Source of the DNA: Catonia carolina
Lineage: Eukaryota > Arthropoda > Insecta > Hemiptera > Achilidae
Direction of reading: 5' to 3'
NCBI GenBank assembly: GCA_035578175.1
Contig: JAQMRL010000001.1
Location: 373,357,720-373,421,719, forward strand
DNA length: 64,000 nucleotides
Shown here piece after piece: positions 56,411-64,000 of the stretch (position 1 is the stretch's first letter; the number at the start of each line of letters is the position of its first letter). The translations under genes were made by a program, and so were the position numbers. The notes under the pieces are model-generated. The model searched no databases and was not told where the DNA came from. It was given only the letters and a program-made list of their open reading frames with translations.

Positions 56411-57179
56411 ACTTGTAAAACCATCTTTTGCCCACAACAGTCAGAACAACACAAATGATCCTTATGAGAGCCATAAATTAAATAAAATTCCCAAACATCT
56501 CTTGTTATTGTTCACCATACAGTGACAATTTATTCATCATAAGAAAGATACATTGAGTAAACAAACAGCAGATGACTCAAAAAAATATGCGACACTTTTA
56601 ATGAAAACATCACAATGATAACTTATGAACGCTTTTAACCATATTATACAGAAATATATCAGATGTTTTAATTCTATTTTATTGGATACAATAATATTGT
56701 TTATTATTTAGTGACATTTACATTTATTTTACATTTTTCAGTGTGGGGATTTCATTTTAAAGAAAATAACGCTATTTCATTTTAATTACATTCGTATCAA
56801 ATTTACTTACAACAGTTTTTGTCTGATTGCATTATTTTGATAGGTGTTGGTAATTTTCCAGTTATTTTCTTCTTGGTTCTCATTTTATTTTATACTGCTC
56901 ACTGATACCCCATTTAGTTCAGAGGTAAATTTTATCACGTCCACTAGACAAGTGTTAGATATTTTTCTAACAACTTGTTTAACACATTTAACACTATTGT
57001 CTTTTCGTCACTTTTTAAATACTTTTCTTTTCAGTGCTTGATAAGATTCTGATACATCAGCGAAATCCACAAAAAAATGATTGTATAAGACTTTAAGTAA
57101 AATAAAAGCACACACGCATTGGCACTCCACAAAAAATTAACAATGAATTACCACATATGGAAAAAACTACTTAATTGTT

Positions 57180-58044
57180 TGGGGTAAACCTTTTTTATTT
57201 TTCAACATAGTCTCCTTTTAGGCTTATACACTTCGTCCAACGCTGCTCTAGTTTGTTGATCCCTTCCGAATAATAGGATTTGCCCAGGTCTGAAAAATAG
57301 CCATTCGTTCCTGCAATCACCTCCTCGTTTGAATAAAATCTTTTTCCCGCTAGCCATTTCTTCAAATTGGGAAACAAATAGTAGTCCGAGGGAGCCAAGT
57401 CTGGAGAATAGGGGGGATGTGAAATGAGTTGGAACCCTATTTCCATTAATTTTGTGACCACAACTGCTGAGGCTTGAGCTGGTGCGTTGTCGTGATGGAA
57501 AAGGACTTTTTTGTGGGGCAATCGTGGGCGTTTTTTTTTTGCAGCTCGGTTTTCAAACGGTCCAATAACGATGAATAATATGCACCTGTAATAGTTTTAC
57601 CCTTTTTCAGATAATCGATGAAAATTATTCTTTGTGAATCCCAAAAGACAGTCGCCATAATCTTTCCGGCCGAAGGAACTGTCTTCGCCTTTTTTGGCGC
57701 AGATTCCCCCTTCTTAACCCATTGTTTAGATTGTTCTTTGGTCTCAGGAGTGTAGTGATGTATCCATGTTTCATCCACAGTGATGAAATGACGCTTAAAG
57801 TCCTGCGAATTCTTCTGAAACAGCTGCAAACCGTCCTACTTCACACGAAATTCTTTTTCATCCATTTTTTGAAAATCACTCGACTTCCTCGATTAAAACG
57901 AATGTCAAACACAAAGAAATAGACTGATCTTGCTGAAACTACACATGTGTTTTTCCAACAGATGCTACTAACTAAACATATGGTCGATATGCGCCAATAG
58001 TGCCATGTATCTGACTTCACACGAACTTTTCAAACAACCCTCGT
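57180..58044 (-). mobile_element. Mariner transposon, internally deleted
   Basis: Reversed, the 5' end reads GAGGGTTGTTTGAAAAGTTC (58044-58020), a mariner-type terminus; the 3' terminus is weakly conserved. It is ~865 bp rather than ~1.3 kb. It lies in F-box intron 6. Confidence 0.75.
57195..57875 (-). pseudogene. Mariner transposase, HTH region deleted, DDD region well preserved
   Basis: From the ATG near 57870, MDEKEFRVK-stop stops at the start of the N-terminus and is joined directly to LQLFQKNSQDFKRHFITVDE. All three catalytic motifs are present: VDETWIHHYTPETKEQSK, HHDNAPAQASAVVVTKL and PYSPDLAPSDYYLFPNLKKW, then LAGKRFYSNEEVI and KLEQRWTKCISLKGDYVEK-stop. A frameshift near 57520 and the missing HTH make it inactive. 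The DD(34)D spacing identifies mariner. It appears younger than the other mariners here. Confidence 0.9.
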
Positions 58045-58315
58045 ATAAACAAACAACTGAAAACTAACGATGTGATCATGTTGTTATTACGAAAGAAAAA
58101 CAAATGAGTCATGGAACACTATTCAGTGCATCTAATTTGCAACCTTCCGTTAATTCGGGATTACCTGGCTCGGTCTTTAGTGTGTTGTATCTACACGCAC
58201 TACTACAGATGCAGTGTGTTTACTCGACATATCTTTCTTACAACCAATAAAGTGTAGAAGTTGTTTTAAAATGTTCTTTATTTCATTTATTGTTTTAATT
58301 TTTTGTTTATTTTAG

Positions 58316-58450
58316 GATGTAAGTACACTGTTGGGATACGATTGGCGTGCAATACCAGACCATAATTTACATTCTGTCATACGTAATCCGAATGTTGGAG
58401 ATTCAGATGAGTTTATCTTGCCGATAGTATTGCAAGATTTATCTTGCTAG
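58316..58450 (+). CDS. FBXO33: F-box protein (FBXO33-like), coding exon 7 (stop codon)
   Basis: It reads DVSTLLGYDWRAIPDHNLHS, VIRNPNVGDSDEFILPIVLQ, DLSC-stop. The VS-LG--W-A--D--L-SV--P pattern resembles the C-terminus of FBXO33, which supports that choice over FBXO39. The acceptor is TTTATTTTAG. The 3' UTR follows but its poly(A) site is not fixed. Confidence 0.85.
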   Translation, partial: DVSTLLGYDWRAIPDHNLHSVIRNPNVGDSDEFILPIVLQDLSC

Positions 58451-60400
58451 TTTTTCATTTATTTAAATTTCTGTTATTCATATTATATTTATACTCCATA
58501 AGTATAGAATATAATATTTCTTATTGTATTATTACTAAAAGGGATTTTGAAAATAATAATCGGATTGGTAATACGTACGTTACGTACGTTTATGAATATG
58601 TAATATTTAATGATATTAGGAAATGAACAACTTAGAATAAGAACTGATGATTTTTGAAGGATTTATCTAATAACATCTTGAATATCTAGGCTGTGATTTA
58701 TTTCAGAAGTAATAATGAGAATGTATGATTATAACTAACGGTAAGTAAGATGTATGAGTCCTCTTAAGATATACCAGTTTTTGGTGTTGGTTTACACTAG
58801 AGCTATTTTTTATATTTCAATCGATTTTTGTCGATTGAAATAAGATTTTTAATGACATCTGTTGATAGATAACAACCAGTTGACGTATCTAATTATCTTA
58901 CGATATATGTATATACGTTTACGTAGTTATTAGAGTATCCATTCTATTGAGATTATTTTGTTAATTGTAATTGGATATTTATGTATGATCCTACCAATTA
59001 CTTTTTGTTATAATACCAATGATTGTTGACATTTTAATTAATGAAATAATTGTATTACTATCTAAAAATCATTAAATATACATATGTTTTTTTTAATATT
59101 ATTTTAATATGACCGACCATCATATGCATTTTAATTAATAATTTTTTTGTTATTTAAAGAATTTTGAGTTTTTATGTGATATTAATGGATAAGCACAACT
59201 ATAAAATATTCTTAAATAAAAACACATAAATTATCAAAATATTTTTTTAATTTCGAAAAATTAATATTAAATCTTTTGTTACTTATAGTTTGAATTTTTT
59301 TTAACAACGGGGTGATAAAGAAAAGTTGATAATTAAAGAAATTAAAAATTTTGTATATGTTGTTTATTTAGTTATTCAAAAATTATAGTAGTATTTAAAT
59401 TTTCAAAATTATATTAATTGTTGTATAATTGTGTTTTAATCATTTTTAATTGGTCAAACATTTAAACGATGGCATATTGATGGTTTTTTAAATTGTTTTT
59501 GTATTTTTAAAATCCCTTTTTTTTTAAAACGAAATACATACACATGATAATCAATAAGTATATTTTTGTATTTTTAATTTTGTATTAATTATCTTATGTT
59601 TTTCCTCATTTATTGTATAATAATTATAATAATGTTAGAAAATTTTTTGTTTGTTTGTATGATATTTTGTTGTTGCTACTGCGTATAGTATTAGAAAAAA
59701 AGAAGGAAATCTTTCTTTAATATAAATAAGTCACATGACCAGTTAACACCTAAGAATTTATATGAAAGACTAGTCGTATGTGTACATTAATCAAATAATA
59801 ATAATAAAGCTACATTAATGATATATAATATACCATAAGATCTAGTATTATAATGTAGAAAGGATTTCAATTGTTACGATATAGACTTAATGTTTGTATT
59901 TGAGATATACAGGTTAATTAATGAATACCAATTAATATATAGTAATACGATTATTAAACTAGAACATTCCATTCGGTGTGGAATAAATAAAAACTAAGTC
60001 ATTTTTATCAAGATTGTTTGTGCCTCATAACAAAGTATCATTTATACATCTTCCACGTTTTAGTGTTAAATGTTATAACAATAATAATAATAATTATAAT
60101 TATAATAGTTGTAAAATGATTGACGAGTAGACATTGTAAGATATGTTAAGAATGACGTAAATAAATTTGTGAATTAAAGGCTGTTAAGAACATGTTACGA
60201 GGTGCATAAGTACGTGTGTAGTTTAGAACCTGTAATGTATCAGTCTCTGTGAGACGTTGAGTCATGTCCTTTAATAAGACTAGGATTTGCTAAGTAAATT
60301 CCATAATTTTGTCTCAAAAAGAGACTTATGTAGTACCCATTATTATCTGGGGTTTAATATTTTCCATCGTGTTGTGACAAGAATAATATTATTGTTTCAT
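58451..60400. other. F-box gene 3' UTR and downstream AT-rich DNA
   Basis: Very AT-rich. Several AATAAA hexamers (for example near 59978) are possible poly(A) signals, but none stands out. No gene is recognised. Confidence 0.4.
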
Positions 60401-60411
60401 CACTCTATTAA

Positions 60412-61070
60412 CCCTTTCCACTCGTATTATGTTTGCACTGTTATTTCCCTCCACTTGTATTTATTTTATGATTTGTTGATACCCTATTACATTAATCATA
60501 CACGTAATGTGTTGTTGTTAGTTTTAAGAGCGTGCTATACTTTTTATGGTCGTTATTACTTTAATGTTGTTAATGATACATACACAAAAAATGCTTTTTC
60601 TCACATAAAAACTTCTAAAAACATACACTGCTGTTGTAAAAACTAAGATAAAATAAACTGTGTAACTACAAATTGTTATCTAAAACCTAATAAAACACGC
60701 AAAATAATCTGAATATTATTTTTGTGTGAATTAGTTACCTAAAAACATTAAACTGATCTTAAAGTGACACAAAATACCGCAAACTAAACAACGCATGTTC
60801 ACAATTAGGTTAGTTTGTTTACTAGTTTGGTATGGCGACAACGATTAAATTAATTTCATTTTTATCGATAATCGGTAGTAGTCAACTAGTGAAAACTATA
60901 AGAATTAATTTTTAAAACATCCCATAGAGGCCAGCACATTACAACAGCTTTGTTAAACGCGTATTTTCATACAAAATCAGCTATGAAAACGGAGTCTGAT
61001 GGGGTCCGACATACGAGTGGAACGGTAAAACAATCGTGTCGGATCAGATCCGACAGTCGAGTGGAAAGGG
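60412..61070. mobile_element. piggyBac-type MITE, TTAA-flanked, perfect 13-bp TIR
   Basis: TTAA at 60408-60411 and 61071-61074. The left end is CCCTTTCCACTCG, and the right end CGAGTGGAAAGGG is its exact reverse complement. Related subterminal repeats lie just inside the right end (ACGAGTGGAACGG near 61012; GGATCAGATCC). There is no transposase. It is 659 bp. Confidence 0.85.
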
Positions 61071-61436
61071 TTAAATATTGCTTCTTTAATTGTTTTCTTT
61101 ATTATGGTAATGTTAAAGAATTTAAAATTGTAGTTTGGCTTTTTGAAAGTTTTGGCATTTGTATGTTTAATTTTAATTTGTTTTGTATGAAATTGTATGG
61201 TAGATAATTGAAAGTTATTTTATTAAATCTTATTTCAGTTTTATCTTGTATACTTCTGAAATTCTGAAATCGAATCAAACTTTATTTGTATTGGCCTACT
61301 TTTACTTCAACTTCTCTGTATTGAATTTATTTTTACCCTTATTTTTTTGAGTGGCAGGTTTCAACAGCACCTAATATCTAGTGTAGCAGGTTGTTTTAGT
61401 AAAAAACTAATTTACCTCAATATAATTTATTTTATT

Positions 61437-62163
61437 AGGGTTATTCAGAAAGTAAGGTTCTTATAAAACATAAACAGTCACAAATTTTTTCAAAAAAAAC
61501 TTTTATTAAATTCCTTATATGTTTCGCTATTTTTCTACATAGTTTTTATATTTGTTTAAACATTTTTCATGACATTCTACAAGCTTTTGTATCCCTAAGT
61601 CATAGACATCTGCCACCTGTGAGGATAACCAATCTTTAACTGCTTCTTTCACCTCATCATCTGTGGCAAAGTGCTTCTTGCTGAGGAACACCTGTAGGTA
61701 GTGAAACAAGTGAAAATCGCTCTGCGCCAATTCTGGACTGTTTATTGGTCTTAAATATTTTCGTCCATGGTGTTGACCAAATCTTCTGTGATCACTGATG
61801 GTCAGCTAATTGCGGTTCATCATGGACATTTTCCCATCTATCTGTGAAAGCTCTCACCCACTGACATACTTTGATATCACTCATTGCACTGGGGCCATAC
61901 ACTTCACTTATCTGTCAATGAATTTCCGCTGCTGAAACGTTGCTTGCTGTCAAAAACCAAATCACTGACCGTATTTCAGTCTGCAGGCTTATCAGTTGTT
62001 TTAAACATTTTGAATGTACATTGTAAATAGCACACTTCAACAACACCAATGCAAATTACATTGTTTGTCAAGCAAGGGGTGGCCAGGAGTTTGTGCGCAT
62101 GCATGTTTCTATGTTCGTGCAACACTCTACTAGCGGTTTGGACCTTACTTTCCGAATAAGCCT
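61437..62163 (-). mobile_element. Mariner-like element, internally deleted
   Basis: Left end GGGTTATTCAGAAAGTAAGG, right end reversed GAGGCTTATTCGGAAAGTAA: a ~24-bp imperfect TIR near TA sites. It is about 730 bp. It contains the two ends of a SETMAR-like transposase joined by deletion. Confidence 0.8.
61527..61990 (-). pseudogene. SETMAR-like mariner transposase, N- and C-terminal pieces
   Basis: Right part (about 61990-61760, minus strand): broken HTH with ATFQQRKFIDR, VKCMAP and ISKYVSGCELSQIDGK. Left part: PELAQSDFHLFHYLQVFLSK (third-Asp region; the usual PDLAPSD now reads PELAQSD), HFATDDEVKEAVKDWLSSQV then LGIQKLVECHEKCLNKYKNY, VEK-stop. The first and second catalytic motifs are deleted. 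Confidence 0.78.
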
Positions 62164-62599
62164 CGTATGTTTTCAGTTAAAGGTTTTTACTTATATTTAT
62201 TTTTTTAAATAATTTTTGCACTAGAAGCCAATAGAAGGAATAAGGAATGCTCCTAAAGGGACAAATTTCAACTCACGTATATTCAAACGTGTCACTGAAA
62301 AGGTTAATATTCTTTATAGTGAACAACAAATAAATACAAATCGTGTAAACATTTATTTAAATTAAAGTTTATTGTTTGGAAATTAATTTTGTTATATTGT
62401 AAGTAATTAGCAATGAAATTTATGTATTTACTGAGTAATTAGTTCTTGACTTTAAAGTAATAAGAAGAATTAAAAATTATTTGAACAAAGCTATTAATTT
62501 TGTTAGGGCAATGTGACTAGATATCTTTATTTAAGTAAAACTATCTTATAAAAGAGAGAAGAATAAACCATTGAACTGAGTTTCCTGAATAAGGTTTCC

Positions 62600-63150
62600 A
62601 TGTCTTTTTTATCTGTTTCTTACTGATCGGGATTCCTAACCTTGTCTTTGCTTTTTCTTCTCTTCTTACGCTGCTTCAGCAACAAAAGATGTCTTCAATG
62701 ATCTCTTGATCCATCATTTTCCTTCTTTATTTCAATGATGACCAGTTAATCCACCTCCATGTTCTTGCACTCTTCGATTACTCTTTATCTGTAGTTCTTA
62801 ATTCCTGAATATTCTAGGTTCCAAATAAATATGTATTTTAGTTTGTGTACCATGACCAGTCCATAAAGTTCTGAGTACCTGTATCCTAAAAATTTCTATG
62901 GAGTCCTGGACTGCGTACTCAAAAGTTCCAAGTTTCCACACCATAGTAGGACAAAGTAAATTTGATAAACTTTTATCTTACTGGAAGTAAATGATATTAT
63001 TAACAAGCTGGTACGTCATGTTAGGAAATGCCTCTCCATTTCAATACAATATCTACACTGTTTTAACTACTGGCTCCAGAATCCAACTTTGTAAAACTTT
63101 TAATTTCTTAACCTGCTTAATAGTTGATCTTTAATTAGCAGGTCTTATCG
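62600..63150 (-). pseudogene. LINE reverse transcriptase C-terminal remnant
   Basis: Minus-strand reading with frameshifts: ETWTLKVRSRTPWKFLGYRY, SELYGLVMVHKLKYIFIWNL, RVIEECKNMEVD. The WTLK...LG-R--...W--- pattern and the shared ACTACTGGCTCCAGAATCCA segment (63069-63088) with 38690-38700 suggest the same LINE group as at 38360. It is very decayed. Confidence 0.45.
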
Positions 63151-63159
63151 AGTGTGAGA

Positions 63160-64000
63160 AAACTGTAGATGTATCATAGCAAATATAATAATTGTTAGGT
63201 TTGTTGCAATATTGAGGTACAAGAATTATGTTACATTTTTTTTAAATGTTGAAAAAGAAAAATCACTGAACAAAATGTTTTTACGGCTTAATTTGCAAAT
63301 AAGATTTATTTAGACTTCAACTTAATGGCGTAATAGGAGTAGTAAAAACATTAAAAAGTGGAAATTAGTATGGTTGTTAAAGAGCAAAATCGGACAATAC
63401 TTGTAGTGTACTATCATGCAAAACGCCTTAGCGGGGACTGAAATTTATGGCAAAACACATCTAAAAGTTAAATGACTACAAAATAAGAAATAATTTAAAT
63501 CCAAATAAAATCATAAAACATTTTAATATATTTTTGTAATTTTCAAAGTAACTGTAATATAAGTCGTGATCACACATTGTTTGATTTTTTTTATGTGTAG
63601 GAAAAGATTTTAAAGATATATTTTAGTAAATAAAAGAAGCAAGGGAAAAACTGTTATAATGAGGTTAAATATATTTTATATAACATAATAAATACTGACC
63701 ATTAAAGAAGCAAATTATATGATTGTACATATTTAAAATCTTTTGTTGAGTAATTATAAGCAGTAAATTGCAAAAAATGAAATTTTATATGATGTTATTT
63801 TTTGTTATATGTATATTTTTTTGAAAAAAATTGTTCATTGTATTTTTTGTTTTGTACTATTTGTAACTATCTAAATGTTGTTAATTATTGAATGATGCAT
63901 ATATTTTTTGATGGTTCCTTTCGATAAAAATTATTATCAAATGTGATTGATTGATTACTTAAGATTTGCTATTTAAATTTTTTTATATAATTATATTTAA
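63160..64000. other. Right edge, nothing recognised
   Basis: AT-rich sequence with homopolymer runs. No coding or element ends were seen. Confidence 0.5.

Noticed and set aside
60287..60646. 119-codon ORF downstream of the F-box gene
   Set aside because: It crosses the boundary of the piggyBac MITE at 60412 and has no domain; a chance frame.
1..64000. CRISPR arrays, phage, bacterial operons or origins
   Set aside because: The window is spliced eukaryotic DNA; no regularly spaced short repeats or operon-like gene packing were seen.

Overview
This is a eukaryotic, AT-rich window with spliced genes, GT-AG introns and a heavy load of mariner, P/THAP-like, piggyBac-like, Helitron, PIF/Harbinger-like, non-LTR and tRNA-SINE relics. 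The gene content (nicalin, PHAX and an F-box protein of the FBXO33 type) and the transposon spectrum point to an insect, probably one with a large, repeat-rich genome such as a hemimetabolous species. The order cannot be fixed from sequence alone.

Three conserved genes can be modelled exon by exon with matching splice phases. (1) The first five coding exons of nicalin (NCLN, ER membrane) lie on the minus strand from 11422 down to 1403; the rest runs off the left edge. (2) PHAX, the snRNA export adaptor, is complete on the plus strand in six coding exons (12216-31362; 1125 nt, 374 codons plus stop). It is head-to-head with NCLN across about 0.8 kb, which is probably a shared promoter region. 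(3) An F-box gene, best matched to FBXO33, is complete on the plus strand in seven constitutive coding exons (41774-58450; 1371 nt, 456 codons plus stop), plus one candidate 135-nt cassette exon whose phase fits.

Most other recognisable sequence is mobile-element debris in introns and intergenic DNA; none of it breaks a coding exon. NCLN intron 3 is almost filled by one minus-strand Helitron (4019-7160), which is itself interrupted by a non-LTR retrotransposon fragment flanked by a 14-bp target duplication. NCLN intron 4 holds a piggyBac-like TTAA-flanked derivative and a MITE-like element. NCLN intron 2 holds a decayed DUF4817-type transposase and a THAP/coiled-coil N-terminus of P-element type. 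PHAX intron 1 (10.8 kb) holds a fold-back mariner-type element and a palindromic element with a second mariner in its centre. PHAX intron 2 carries the C-terminal half of a P-like transposase. The PHAX-FBXO33 intergenic region and the FBXO33 introns carry a Harbinger-like element, hairpin elements, SINEs, LINE remnants, a probable solo LTR and another mariner. Downstream of FBXO33 are a piggyBac-type MITE and an internally deleted mariner.

I found no operon-like novel system. The most interesting items are the nested and fold-back transposon architectures, a 117-bp-arm near-perfect hairpin, a ~340-bp MITE present twice (once per orientation) just upstream of 3' splice sites of two different genes, and the candidate cassette exon in the F-box gene. 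Family assignments rest on motif recognition by eye, not on database searches.
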